From assembly GCA_028279875.1 (NCBI GenBank), contig JANQMU010000152.1, positions 1 through 51,287 of the forward strand: 51,287 nucleotides of DNA, given 5' to 3'. Positions within the stretch are counted from its first letter, which is position 1. Each line of letters begins with the position of its first letter. The position numbers and the translations under genes were made by a program. This DNA is from Rhizobiaceae bacterium. GTDB lineage: Bacteria; Pseudomonadota; Alphaproteobacteria; Rhizobiales; Rhizobiaceae. This document shows, one piece after another, positions 25,656 through 37,712 of this stretch. The notes beneath the pieces are model-generated. The model did no database searches. It was not told the DNA's origin and saw only the letters and a list, made by a program, of their open reading frames with translations.

Positions 25656-26497
25656 GTGTCCGTCTCCCCTTCCCCGGTTGCCCGGCCGCTGGGCTCGGCG
25701 ACCGGATCGGGCGGTCCGCTGCCATGCGGCGAGGTTCGGCTGAACCGGTCAAGGGACCGGATCACACCGCGCAGAAGATGGATTTCCGGACGGGAAAACC
25801 CCGGACGGCTGAGCACGGCCCGCAAGGCCTCGACCATCTTGGGTTTCTTGGCCGGTGGCCGGAAATAGCCGCGCGCCTGCAGCGCCTCCTCCAATTGGCC
25901 GGTGAGGCCGTGCAGCTCGGATTTGGTGGCGGGCTGCAGATCCGGCCCGGAAAAGGGCGTCTGGTCAGCCTCGGCCAGGCCGGATTTCATCCACTCATAG
26001 GCCATCAGCAACACCGCCTGCGCGATATTCAGGGACGCGAAGGCCGGATTGACCGGATAGGTGACGATTTCGTCGGCCAGGCTGATTTCCTCATTGTCGA
26101 GACCCCAGCGTTCTCGGCCGAACAACACACCGCATTTTTCACCGGCGCTCAATCGGTCGCGAAGGGTCTGCGCGGCGCCCTGCGGACCGCGCACGGGCTT
26201 GAAACCATCCCGCGCCCGGGCGGTGGTGGCAAAGACGAAATTGAGGTCGGCAATCGCCGCCTCCAGCGTTTCGAACACCGCCGTTCCGTCGATGACGTGA
26301 TCGGCCTTGGCGGCCGCGGCCCGCGCCTTGTCGCTCGGCCAGCCGTCCCGGGGGCGCACCAGGCGCAGTTCCGACAGGCCGAAATTGGCCATGGCGCGGG
26401 CCACCATGCCGATATTCTCGCCGAGTTGCGGCTCGACCAGAATCACCGCCGGCCCGCCGGTCATCAGGGGCTGTTGTCTGTCCGTCCCGGCCATCAT
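25652..26497 (-). CDS. trmJ: TrmJ-like RNA 2'-O-methyltransferase (SPOUT)
   Basis: A 281-residue SPOUT methyltransferase. PAVILVEPQLGENIGMVARAMANFG, VLFGRERWGLDNEEI and YPVNPAFASLNIAQAVLLMAYE are the three conserved motifs that form the trefoil knot and SAM site. Members methylate the ribose at position 32 of tRNA or similar sites. A C-terminal helical extension of about 90 residues follows. ATG 26497 is used, with in-frame ATG 26494 next to it. It overlaps murI by four bases. TrmJ assignment is by similarity and could be another TrmH-family enzyme. Confidence 0.88.
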   Translation of the reverse strand: MMAGTDRQQPLMTGGPAVILVEPQLGENIGMVARAMANFGLSELRLVRPRDGWPSDKARAAAAKADHVIDGTAVFETLEAAIADLNFVFATTARARDGFKPVRGPQGAAQTLRDRLSAGEKCGVLFGRERWGLDNEEISLADEIVTYPVNPAFASLNIAQAVLLMAYEWMKSGLAEADQTPFSGPDLQPATKSELHGLTGQLEEALQARGYFRPPAKKPKMVEALRAVLSRPGFSRPEIHLLRGVIRSLDRFSRTSPHGSGPPDPVAEPSGRATGEGETDT

Positions 26498-26589
26498 CCT
26501 GTTCCAACTGTTGGCTCGCTGCGTTCACTGACACATCACGGCCTGACAGGAAAGACCTGCCCGGCGGTCGCGCAGGTTCCAATATCGTG

Positions 26590-27516
26590 TCAGGAGGACG
26601 GGTTGGCGAGATGCCCGTCAATCCAGTGCCTGACGATCTGCGCCACATCGAACGGCCGCTCATGCAAAATCCAGTGCCCGGCATCGGCGACTTTCTTGAT
26701 CGTCAGATCCGGCGCATAGGTCTCCAGGCCTTCCAGGCATACCGGCCGCAAGGCCTGATCCTGTTCGCCCCAGACCACGAGATGGGGCACCGCGACCCGC
26801 AGCGCCTCTTCAGGCAGGTCGAGAACAGGCGCCTGGCCTGCCAGATCGGCGGCCGGCACATCGACCGGCGGCACGATCACCGGCGACGCGCGATACCAGT
26901 TGAGCATTGCCTCCATGGTCCCCTCGCCGCTCCACGCCGCGCGATAATCCTCCTTGTCGGCATCACTCATCCAATCCGTCTGCGAAAATCCGGCGAGCAT
27001 GTTGAGGGTGCGGGAAAAATGATCCGCCCGCATCAGCTCTTCCGCACCCTCGGCGCGCAGGCGAGACATGTACTGGCTGGCGGCGCGCTGCTCGGGATCG
27101 TCGATGATCGCCCGCTGGAAGGTTGCCGGGTGAACCCCGTTGGCGACAACCAGGCCCCGCAATCTTTGCGGAAAGCGAAACGCATAGGCATAGGCGACCG
27201 CCGATCCCCAATCATGGCCGAACAGGATGAACCGGCGCCCGCCGGACAGTCCGTCGGCCAGTGCCGCCACGTCCGCCACCAGGTGCCGGGTCTCATAGGC
27301 TGCAACGCCCTGTGGCTTCGACGACCGTCCGAAGCCGCGCTGATCGGGCGCGACGACAAAGAAGCGTTCCGCCAGCAGCGGCATCACGTCGCGCCAGGCG
27401 GCCCAGTATTCAGGAAAACCGTGCAGACACAGGATCAGCGGATCGTCCGCATGGCCCATCGCCGCATAGTGCAGCCGGATATCACCAGCATCAAAAAACT
27501 CGGTTCGCACGTCCAT
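26590..27516 (-). CDS. Epoxide-hydrolase-like alpha/beta hydrolase
   Basis: A 308-residue hydrolase. HGFPEYW is the oxyanion signature, the nucleophile Asp102 sits in FGHDWGSAVAYA, and Asp253 (GEQDQAL) and His281 (DAGHWI) complete the triad. Tyr208 (NWYRA) is in place of a lid tyrosine of epoxide hydrolases. The presence of Asp rather than Ser points to epoxide or haloalkane substrates. ATG 27516 is chosen from a GGGAGAAG ribosome site. It is divergent from icd. The substrate is unknown. Confidence 0.86.
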   Translation of the reverse strand: MDVRTEFFDAGDIRLHYAAMGHADDPLILCLHGFPEYWAAWRDVMPLLAERFFVVAPDQRGFGRSSKPQGVAAYETRHLVADVAALADGLSGGRRFILFGHDWGSAVAYAYAFRFPQRLRGLVVANGVHPATFQRAIIDDPEQRAASQYMSRLRAEGAEELMRADHFSRTLNMLAGFSQTDWMSDADKEDYRAAWSGEGTMEAMLNWYRASPVIVPPVDVPAADLAGQAPVLDLPEEALRVAVPHLVVWGEQDQALRPVCLEGLETYAPDLTIKKVADAGHWILHERPFDVAQIVRHWIDGHLANPSS

Positions 27517-27583
27517 CCGGCTGCTTCTCCCGGGCATTGGCAACATTCACATTCGGTGCTCGCCGGGCGACCCTTCGTCGTAT

Positions 27584-27611
27584 TTGCCTTCGCGCGCCAC
27601 AGTGTTATAGG
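27584..27611 (+). promoter_or_regulatory. Candidate icd promoter
   Basis: TTGCCT at 27584-27589, a 16-base spacer, then TATAGG at 27606-27611, 63 bases before the icd start. A reasonable but unproven sigma-70 type match. Confidence 0.35.
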
Positions 27612-27674
27612 AGCGCACGCTTACGACACTTCTCAGGGCCAGCCGCCCGCACCCACACAAACGAGGCATTTCCA

Positions 27675-28889
27675 ATGGCAAAGATCAAGGTTGAAAATCC
27701 GGTCGTTGAACTCGATGGCGACGAAATGACCAGAATTATCTGGCAGTTCATCAAGGACAAATTGATCCATCCCTATCTCGAGATCGACCTGAAATATTAC
27801 GACCTTGGCATGGAAAGCCGTGACGCCACCGATGACCAGATCACCATCGATGCCGCCAACGCGATCAAACAATACGGCGTCGGCGTCAAATGCGCCACCA
27901 TTACGCCCGATGAGGGCCGGGTCGAGGAATTCGGCCTGAAAAAGATGTGGCGCTCACCGAACGGTACCATCCGCAACATTCTGGGCGGCGTCATCTTCCG
28001 CGAGCCGATCATCTGCAAGAACGTCCCGCGCCTCGTTCCAGGCTGGACCCGCCCCGTCATTGTCGGCCGCCACGCCTTCGGCGACCAGTACCGCGCCACC
28101 GATTTCAAGTTTCCCGGCAAGGGCAAGCTGACGATGAAATTCGTTGGCGAGGACGGCGAGGTCATCGAGCATGAGATTTTCGACGCGCCGGCCTCCGGCA
28201 TTGCCATGGGCATGTACAATCTCGACAAGTCCATCGAGGATTTCGCCCGCGCCTCGCTCAATTACGGCCTGCAGCGCAATGTGCCGGTCTACCTGTCGAC
28301 AAAGAACACCATTCTCAAGGTCTATGACGGCCGCTTCAAGGACATTTTCCAGGAGATCTACGAGACCGAGTTCAAGGACGCCTTCGAGAAAGCGGGCATC
28401 ACCTATGAACACCGGCTGATCGACGACATGGTGGCGGCCAATCTCAAATGGTCCGGCGGCTATGTCTGGGCCTGCAAGAACTATGATGGCGACGTCCAGT
28501 CCGACACGGTTGCACAGGGCTTCGGATCGCTCGGCCTGATGACCTCCGTCCTGATGACGCCGGACGGAAAGACCGTCGAGGCGGAAGCCGCCCACGGCAC
28601 CGTGACGCGCCATTACCGCCAGCACCAGAAGGGCGAGGAAACCTCGACCAATTCCATCGCCTCCATCTTTGCCTGGACCCGTGGCCTCGCGCACCGGGCC
28701 AAGCTCGACGACAATGCCGAACTGGCACGGTTCGCCAACACCCTGGAAGAGGTCTGCGTCGCAACCGTCGAAAGCGGCCATATGACGAAGGACCTCGCGC
28801 TGCTGATCGGCCCGGATCAGCCCTGGCTGTCGACCATCGGTTTCCTCGACAAGGTCGACGAGAACCTCAAGGCGGCCATGGCCGCCTGA
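27675..28889 (+). CDS. icd: Isocitrate dehydrogenase (NADP type)
   Basis: A 404-residue TCA-cycle enzyme, oxidatively decarboxylating isocitrate to 2-oxoglutarate. The sequence (MAKIKVENPVVELDGDEMTRI, FREPIICKNVPRLVPGW, KNYDGDVQSDTVAQGFGSLG, EAAHGTVTRHYRQHQKG) is the eukaryote-like homodimeric NADP form common in rhizobia. The start ATG 27675 sits deep in a longer open frame whose first part is shadow. It is tail-to-tail with the SDR gene, with no gap. Confidence 0.97.
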   Translation: MAKIKVENPVVELDGDEMTRIIWQFIKDKLIHPYLEIDLKYYDLGMESRDATDDQITIDAANAIKQYGVGVKCATITPDEGRVEEFGLKKMWRSPNGTIRNILGGVIFREPIICKNVPRLVPGWTRPVIVGRHAFGDQYRATDFKFPGKGKLTMKFVGEDGEVIEHEIFDAPASGIAMGMYNLDKSIEDFARASLNYGLQRNVPVYLSTKNTILKVYDGRFKDIFQEIYETEFKDAFEKAGITYEHRLIDDMVAANLKWSGGYVWACKNYDGDVQSDTVAQGFGSLGLMTSVLMTPDGKTVEAEAAHGTVTRHYRQHQKGEETSTNSIASIFAWTRGLAHRAKLDDNAELARFANTLEEVCVATVESGHMTKDLALLIGPDQPWLSTIGFLDKVDENLKAAMAA

Positions 28890-29636
28890 TCACAACCCGC
28901 CGCTGATGCTCAGGACCGAGCCGGTGGCGAAGCCGGCCTTGTCCGAGGCCAGCCAGATGATCGCCTCGGCGATGTCGTCGGCGGTGGCAACACGCCCCAG
29001 CGGCGATGTCTTGGCAACCATCGCCGGCCGGTCGGGATTGCCGCTACGCTGATGGATGTCGGTATCCGTCGTTCCGGCCCGCACCGCATTGACCCGGATC
29101 CCGTCGCGGCCGACTTCCCTGGCGAGCCCCACTGTCAGTGTTTCGACCGCAGCTTTCGATGACGCATAGTGGACATATTCGAACGGGCTTCCCGATATGG
29201 CGGCGATCGACGACACATTGATGATCACGCCGCCGCGCCCGCCATCTGTCGTTGACATTCTGCGGACGGCTTCCTGGGCGCAATAGACCGTGCCGAACAC
29301 GTTCACGTCGAACGTTGTCTTCAGATTGTCTTCTGTCAACGCCGCAAGAGTGGAAGCCTGACCGATGATGCCCGCATTGTTGACGAGCAGATCCGGCGGC
29401 CCCAGCGCCCTGTCGCAGGCGTCAAACAGCTTTGCGGCCTCCACCCGCGCCCCGACATTCGCCTTTACACAGACCGTGCGTGCGCCCCGCTCCTCACAGC
29501 CGGAGGCGACGTCGCGGGCTGCCTGGGCATCGGCGGCATAGTTGATGCAGACATCATAGCCATTGTCGGCGGCAAGCAAGGCCGTGGCCCTTCCGATGCC
29601 CCGGCCGCTGCCGGTAACAAGTGCGATCTTTGTCAT
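28890..29636 (-). CDS. Short-chain dehydrogenase/reductase
   Basis: A 248-residue SDR. The cofactor motif TGSGRGIG (residues 8-15), the NNAG segment (86-89), and the catalytic Ser143, Tyr157 and Lys161 in SSIAAISGSPFEYVHYASSK are present. The C-terminal GFATGSVLSISGG is of FabG-like glucose/3-oxoacyl reductase type. NADP preference and substrate cannot be told. It is convergent with icd. Confidence 0.9.
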   Translation of the reverse strand: MTKIALVTGSGRGIGRATALLAADNGYDVCINYAADAQAARDVASGCEERGARTVCVKANVGARVEAAKLFDACDRALGPPDLLVNNAGIIGQASTLAALTEDNLKTTFDVNVFGTVYCAQEAVRRMSTTDGGRGGVIINVSSIAAISGSPFEYVHYASSKAAVETLTVGLAREVGRDGIRVNAVRAGTTDTDIHQRSGNPDRPAMVAKTSPLGRVATADDIAEAIIWLASDKAGFATGSVLSISGGL

Positions 29637-29733
29637 GCTCCAACCCTACCGGAATTGGCCGCAGCGACAGAAGATAGAGCGGCCGGCAATAATTGTACTG
29701 AACTCCTGTGGTCCGGGATGATAAAACGCAGTC

Positions 29734-30153
29734 ATGCCCATGCCACAGGAATATCAGCTAGCATCGCAGGTTTTCGACAGAATCCTCATCGACCTGCGCG
29801 ACGAGCTTGGCCTGGCAACCCGCAACCAGACCTATACGACCCTTCAATCGGTCCTGATCGTCTTCAGGCGTCGCCTGTCCCCGGAGCATGTCCTGCAGTT
29901 CTCTGGTGTATTGCCACCGGTGGCGCGCGCCATCTTTGTCGATGGCTGGGAAAAGGACGAATTCGTTCCCGTCTTCGGCGACCGCGAAGACTGGACGAAA
30001 GAGGTGCGATCCATTCGGCAACATCACAATTTTTCAGAGGACAGTGCGATCCCGGCGGTCGGGACGGTGCTGCGCCGTCATATCACCGCCGAGCGTTTCG
30101 ATGCGATCCTTGCATCCATCTCAAACGATGCGACCCGGTTCTGGTCGCCTTGA
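29734..30153 (+). CDS. DUF2267 domain protein
   Basis: A 139-residue protein (MPMPQEYQLASQVFDRILIDL, QTYTTLQSVLIVFRRRLSPEHVLQFSGVLPPVARAIFVDGW) that fits the DUF2267 family of small helical proteins with a repeated helical unit. The function is unknown. It lies between the SDR and alaS on the opposite strand, so it has its own promoter. It ends 16 bases before the alaS stop. Confidence 0.75.
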   Translation: MPMPQEYQLASQVFDRILIDLRDELGLATRNQTYTTLQSVLIVFRRRLSPEHVLQFSGVLPPVARAIFVDGWEKDEFVPVFGDREDWTKEVRSIRQHHNFSEDSAIPAVGTVLRRHITAERFDAILASISNDATRFWSP

Positions 30154-30169
30154 GCGACAGCCGCCGGCG

Positions 30170-32830
<2,661 letters not shown>

Positions 32831-32951
32831 ATCGTGCCCTTTGAACAATGGTCTTGCGGCCGCCCGCCCGGCGGCGGTGCCTTTCATTGCGGCTTTTATC
32901 CGCCGCTTGAAGACCTGTCCAGCATGAGCGTTCATCACCGCCCATGAAAAA

Positions 32952-32978
32952 GCCGGCAGCGGAAAATCCGCCGCCGGC
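32952..32978 (-). terminator. Rho-independent terminator after recA
   Basis: On the minus strand GCCGGC-GGCGGA-TTTT-CCGC-T-GCCGGC, then TTTTTC. A strong stem with a T-run, placed 38 bases after the recA stop and before alaS. Confidence 0.85.
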
Positions 32979-33015
32979 CATGCAACCGGTCAGGGTCTGC
33001 GGACGGGCGAAGCGG

Positions 33016-34098
<1,083 letters not shown>

Positions 34099-34154
34099 TC
34101 CGTCCACCTTTAGGTTATATAAGCACCGCTGGCAATCAATGCCGCATGGGTGCA

Positions 34155-34183
34155 AATGTACTCTATTTGTTCCATTTTGACAA
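34155..34183 (-). promoter_or_regulatory. recA promoter with overlapping SOS (LexA) box
   Basis: On the minus strand TTGTCA at 34183-34178, a 17-base spacer and TACATT at 34160-34155. Within the promoter lies GTAC-N7-GTTC on the plus strand (34158-34172), one base off the alphaproteobacterial LexA consensus GTTC-N7-GTTC. The position between -35 and -10 suits repression. Confidence 0.65.
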
Positions 34184-34225
34184 TACATCCATAATCAATT
34201 GAAAAATATAGGTAATATAATGCAT

Positions 34226-34240
34226 GTTCCGTTTATGTCC
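34226..34240 (-). promoter_or_regulatory. Possible second, weaker LexA-type site
   Basis: On the minus strand GGAC-N7-GAAC (one base off GAAC-N7-GAAC), about 55 bases upstream of the recA promoter box. It is only a candidate. Confidence 0.3.
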
Positions 34241-34542
34241 CATCAAAATTGACAGAAAAGTTCCGCTCTGAACCCGGAAGATCCGGCGGCTTGGCCTCCG
34301 TCAATCGATTCGTGTGAACGGCCATGACCGGTTCAAACGGATAAACTGTCCGGCTTGCCACGCCAGCCGCATCTTTGGTTCATTGCGGGCCGCACCATGG
34401 GCTGGAAAGCGCAACCGGCATGAACAAGGGCGCTGCAAGGTCTTGTCCCTGCCCGTTGAAACTGCGAGGAAGTTGATACCTTGGAAAAGAACCCCTCCAC
34501 CAACCGGACGAGCGCCGGGCCGGCCGTAAAACAGGCCGATCG
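34241..34542. other. Gap between the recA control region and the PfkB kinase gene
   Basis: About 300 bases. Short open frames exist on both strands, but none shows homology or a convincing ribosome site. A hairpin CGGCC-N8-GGCCG lies at 34521-34538, just before the kinase start. Otherwise I see nothing certain. Confidence 0.4.
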
Positions 34543-35478
34543 ATGACACGCTTCCTCGTTCTCGGCGGCGCCCATCTCGACCGGCGTGCCACCCTTGCCA
34601 CTGAGACCCGGCCCGGCGCCAGCAATCCGGGGCGCTGGCGCGAGGAGCCCGGCGGTGGTGGTTTCAACGCGGCGCAGACCCTTTCCCGGCTGGGCAATGA
34701 CGTTCAGATGGTGTCGGTGCGCGGCGGCGATGCGGCGGGCGAAACCGTGGCACAGGCGGCAGAAGCGGCGGGCATTGCCGATATGGCGCAGGTCTTCCTT
34801 GACCGCTCGACGCCAAGCTACTCGGCGGTGCTGGACCAAAATGGCGATCTGGTGATCGGCGTTGCCGATATGGATCTCTATGACCATTTTTCGCTGCGGC
34901 AATTGTCGAAGAAGTCGATCCGTGACGCCATCGCTGCCTGCGACCGGGTGCTGTGCGACGCCAACCTGCCGCAAAGCACCCTCGCCGCCCTCACGGAGCG
35001 AACGACCGCAGCCGATAAGCCATTGGCTGCCATCGCCATTTCTCCCGCCAAGGTCGTCCGGCTGGCCGGCCTCCTGCCCGAACTGTCCGTGCTTTTCCTG
35101 AACGCCGCCGAAGCCGCCGCGCTCTGCGAAACCAGCCGCCCGCGGGACTGGCCGGACCGGCTTCGCGCCGCCGGGCTGAAGAGCGCGGTGATCACCGGCG
35201 GCGGCGATCCGCTGATCGGCTTTGACAGCCAATGCGTGTTCCAGATCGATCCGCCGGATGTCACCGACATCGTCGACGTCACGGGCGCGGGCGACGCCCT
35301 TGCCGCCGCAACCCTCGATGCCCTCGGCGGCGGAACGCCGCTGCCCGAGGCGGCGCGGGCAGGCATTGCCGCCGCCGGCCTTGCCGTGCGGAGCCCCGCC
35401 GCCGCACCGCCCGACCTGGATTTGCCGGCTGTCCGGGCGGCCATGGCTCTTGTGCCGGACCCCGTTATGCTGTCATGA
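34543..35478 (+). CDS. psuK: PfkB family kinase, probably pseudouridine kinase
   Basis: A 311-residue ribokinase-fold enzyme. The catalytic motif DVTGAGD lies at residues 245-251 and the N-terminal GGAHLDRRA and GGGGFNAAQTLSRLG fit the substrate site. It sits 33 bases before a psuG glycosidase, so its likely job is to phosphorylate pseudouridine before cleavage to uracil and ribose-5-phosphate. The substrate is inferred only from this context; other PfkB sugars are possible. The start is ATG 34543. Confidence 0.82.
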   Translation: MTRFLVLGGAHLDRRATLATETRPGASNPGRWREEPGGGGFNAAQTLSRLGNDVQMVSVRGGDAAGETVAQAAEAAGIADMAQVFLDRSTPSYSAVLDQNGDLVIGVADMDLYDHFSLRQLSKKSIRDAIAACDRVLCDANLPQSTLAALTERTTAADKPLAAIAISPAKVVRLAGLLPELSVLFLNAAEAAALCETSRPRDWPDRLRAAGLKSAVITGGGDPLIGFDSQCVFQIDPPDVTDIVDVTGAGDALAAATLDALGGGTPLPEAARAGIAAAGLAVRSPAAAPPDLDLPAVRAAMALVPDPVMLS

Positions 35479-35511
35479 GACGAATTCGACACATCAATCC
35501 GGGATCCATAC

Positions 35512-36429
35512 ATGGCCGACACACCCGCCGTTACCTGTTCCAAAGACGTTGACGCCGCGCTCAAGGCCGGCCAGCCGGTTGTCGCGCTGGAATCGACCAT
35601 CATCACCCATGGCATGCCGTGGCCGGGCAATCTGGAGATGGCGCTCGCGGTCGAAGACGTCATACGGGCCGGCGGCGCCGTACCGGCGACGATCGCCGTG
35701 CTCGACGGCACGCTGCATATCGGCCTCGAACGGGACAGGCTGACCCGGCTCGCCAAGACCACGGACGCCATGAAGGTGTCGCGCGCTGACCTGCCCTTTG
35801 CCATGGCAATGGGCCGCACGGGTGCCACCACGGTCGCGGCCACCATGATCGCGGCCCATCGGGCCGGCATCAGGGTATTCGCCACCGGGGGCATCGGCGG
35901 CGTCCATCGCGGCGCGGAGGAAAATTTCGACATATCCGCCGATCTCGACGAGCTTGCCAGAACGCCGGTGATCACCGTTTGCGCCGGCGCCAAGGCGATC
36001 CTCGATATCCCCAAGACCCTCGAAGTCCTCGAAACCAAAGGCGTGCCGGTCGTCACCTTTGGCAGCGATTCCCTGCCGGCCTTCTGGTCGCGCGATTCCG
36101 GTATCCCGTCACCGCTGCGCGTCGACGAACCGGCGGATATCGTCCGGTTTCAAAGGGCCCGCGACGATCTCGGGATCGAGGGCGGCATGCTGGTCGCCAA
36201 CCCGGTTCCCGAGGCCAGCGAGATTCCCCGCCATGAGATGGAAATCCACATTGCCGAAGCCCTGCGCATGGCCGAAGCGCAGAAGATCACCGGCAAGGAC
36301 GTGACCCCGTTCCTGCTCGCCCGGATATTCGAGAGCACCGGCGGCAAAAGCCTGAAGACCAATATCGCGCTGGTCAAGAACAACGCCGCGCTGGCCGCCG
36401 GGATCGCCTGCGCCTTTCATTCCGCCTGA
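35512..36429 (+). CDS. psuG: Pseudouridine-5'-phosphate glycosidase
   Basis: A 305-residue enzyme that reversibly splits pseudouridine-5'-phosphate to uracil and ribose-5-phosphate. It shows PVVALESTIITHGMPWPGN, RADLPFAMAMGRTGATTVAATM, FATGGIGGVHRGAEENFDIS, CAGAKAILDIPKTLEVLETKGVPV and the C-terminal TGGKSLKTNIALVKNNAALA, all typical of PsuG. It forms a clear operon with the kinase. It probably recycles pseudouridine from RNA turnover. Confidence 0.94.
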   Translation: MADTPAVTCSKDVDAALKAGQPVVALESTIITHGMPWPGNLEMALAVEDVIRAGGAVPATIAVLDGTLHIGLERDRLTRLAKTTDAMKVSRADLPFAMAMGRTGATTVAATMIAAHRAGIRVFATGGIGGVHRGAEENFDISADLDELARTPVITVCAGAKAILDIPKTLEVLETKGVPVVTFGSDSLPAFWSRDSGIPSPLRVDEPADIVRFQRARDDLGIEGGMLVANPVPEASEIPRHEMEIHIAEALRMAEAQKITGKDVTPFLLARIFESTGGKSLKTNIALVKNNAALAAGIACAFHSA

Positions 36430-36441
36430 GGGGATTCAACG

Positions 36442-36846
36442 ATGCCTGGATATTCCGGGACGCCACTCGCCAGAAAACTGACCCTGAAAGACGGGTTTCG
36501 GGTCTTCTGGCTCGATATGCCGGCCAGCGTCGAAGCCGAGATCGCCGCACAAAATCTTCACCTTGTCCCCGTCGCGGCCACCGAAACGATGGATGCGGCG
36601 CACCTCTTCGTTACCAAAGCGGACAGGCTGCGTGAGCATCTTGGCGATCTTCGCGGCATCATCGCCCAAGATGGCATGATCTGGGTATCGTGGCCCAAGA
36701 AAGCCTCGAAGCGGCCGACCGACATCACCGAGGACGTGATCCGTGACATCGCCCTTCCGATGGGGCTGGTGGACATCAAGGTCTGCGCCGTCGACGAGAC
36801 TTGGTCCGGCTTGAAGCTGGTGATCCGCAAAGAGCTGCGGACCTGA
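36442..36846 (+). CDS. DUF3052 family protein
   Basis: A 134-residue protein. MPGYSGTPLARKLTLKDGFRV, then DGMIWVSWPKKASKRPTDITEDVIRDIALPMGLVDIKVCAVDETWSGLKLVIR, agree with DUF3052. The function is unknown. A GAGGGG ribosome site precedes ATG 36442. It lies 12 bases after psuG and appears to be the last gene of that operon. Confidence 0.8.
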   Translation: MPGYSGTPLARKLTLKDGFRVFWLDMPASVEAEIAAQNLHLVPVAATETMDAAHLFVTKADRLREHLGDLRGIIAQDGMIWVSWPKKASKRPTDITEDVIRDIALPMGLVDIKVCAVDETWSGLKLVIRKELRT

Positions 36847-36851
36847 AAAAA

Positions 36852-36875
36852 GGCGCCGCCCGGACGGGCAGCGCC
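36852..36875 (-). terminator. Terminator between the DUF3052 and OmpA-family genes
   Basis: Stem GGCGC.GCCCG paired with CGGGC.GCGCC, one internal mismatch, 2-base loop. On the minus strand it is followed by TTTTTT, so it ends OmpA-family gene transcription. On the plus strand it is followed by a weak TTGTCT, so it may also work for the psu operon. Confidence 0.75.
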
Positions 36876-36905
36876 TTGTCTCAAACATGATCGCCAACGG
36901 CTTCC

Positions 36906-37556
36906 TTATGAAAGCGGCACGATCTGGATTTCAACCCGGCGGTTCTGGGCCCGGCCGGCTTCCGTGGCGTTGGTGGCGATGGGCCGCTCCTCGCCGAAGC
37001 CGGTGACATACATGCGGCGCGGGTCGACATTCTGCGCCGTCAGATAACGTGACACGGACTGCGCCCGGCGCTGAGACAGGTCCAGATTGTAGGACGCCGA
37101 TCCGGTGCTGTCGGTGTAGCCGTAAACGTCGACAAGCGTCTGGTTATACTTGTTGAGAACGATCGCCACCGAGTTGAGCGTCGCATAGAAGCTCGGATCG
37201 ATCTGCGCCTGGTTAAGCGCAAAGGTGACATTTGACGGCATGTTCAGGATAATGTTGTTGCCGTTGCGGGTCACCGAAACGCCGGTTCCCTGCAACTGGG
37301 CGCGCAGCTCGGCTTCCTGCCGGTCGACATAATTGCCGATCGCGCCGCCGGCCAGCGCGCCGATGCCGGCGCCGATGAGCGCGTTGCGGCGGTCATTGCC
37401 ACCGGCCAGAAGTCCCAGCCCGGCGCCAAGTCCGGCACCAAGCGCCGCGCCGCCGGCGGTGCGCGAAACCTGCTGCTGCCCCGTATAGGGATTCGACGTC
37501 GTGCACGCCGCCAGGAAAGCGCCCGACACCAGCAATAGTGCGATTTTTTTCAGCAT
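36906..37556 (-). CDS. OmpA-family lipoprotein
   Basis: A 216-residue lipoprotein. The signal peptide ends in the lipobox LAAC; then come Gly-rich turns (GGAALGAGLGAGLGLLAGG, a glycine-zipper pattern) and the OmpA C-terminal domain with VDVYGYTDSTGSASYNLDLSQRRAQSVSRYL, which binds peptidoglycan. It links the outer membrane to the wall and is similar to the rhizobial YiaD-like family. ATG 37556 has an AGAGGGG site ten bases before it; TTG 37565 is less likely. Confidence 0.93.
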   Translation of the reverse strand: MLKKIALLLVSGAFLAACTTSNPYTGQQQVSRTAGGAALGAGLGAGLGLLAGGNDRRNALIGAGIGALAGGAIGNYVDRQEAELRAQLQGTGVSVTRNGNNIILNMPSNVTFALNQAQIDPSFYATLNSVAIVLNKYNQTLVDVYGYTDSTGSASYNLDLSQRRAQSVSRYLTAQNVDPRRMYVTGFGEERPIATNATEAGRAQNRRVEIQIVPLS

Positions 37557-37712
37557 TCGAATCAAGCCCCTCTCTCAAGGTCCCCAAATAATAGCAAAGG
37601 CGGATACTGCTTCAATAGCAACAATACGGCGCCAATGTGTTCCTTCCATACAGTCCCGAACATCCAAAACTTCGATAACGGGGCCCGCGAGCCGTTTAAA
37701 TTGCGGCGCTTT

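Noticed and set aside
34314..34529. 71-residue frame between recA and the PfkB kinase, and an 82-residue frame opposite
   Set aside because: Neither has a convincing ribosome site or homology; low-complexity basic composition.
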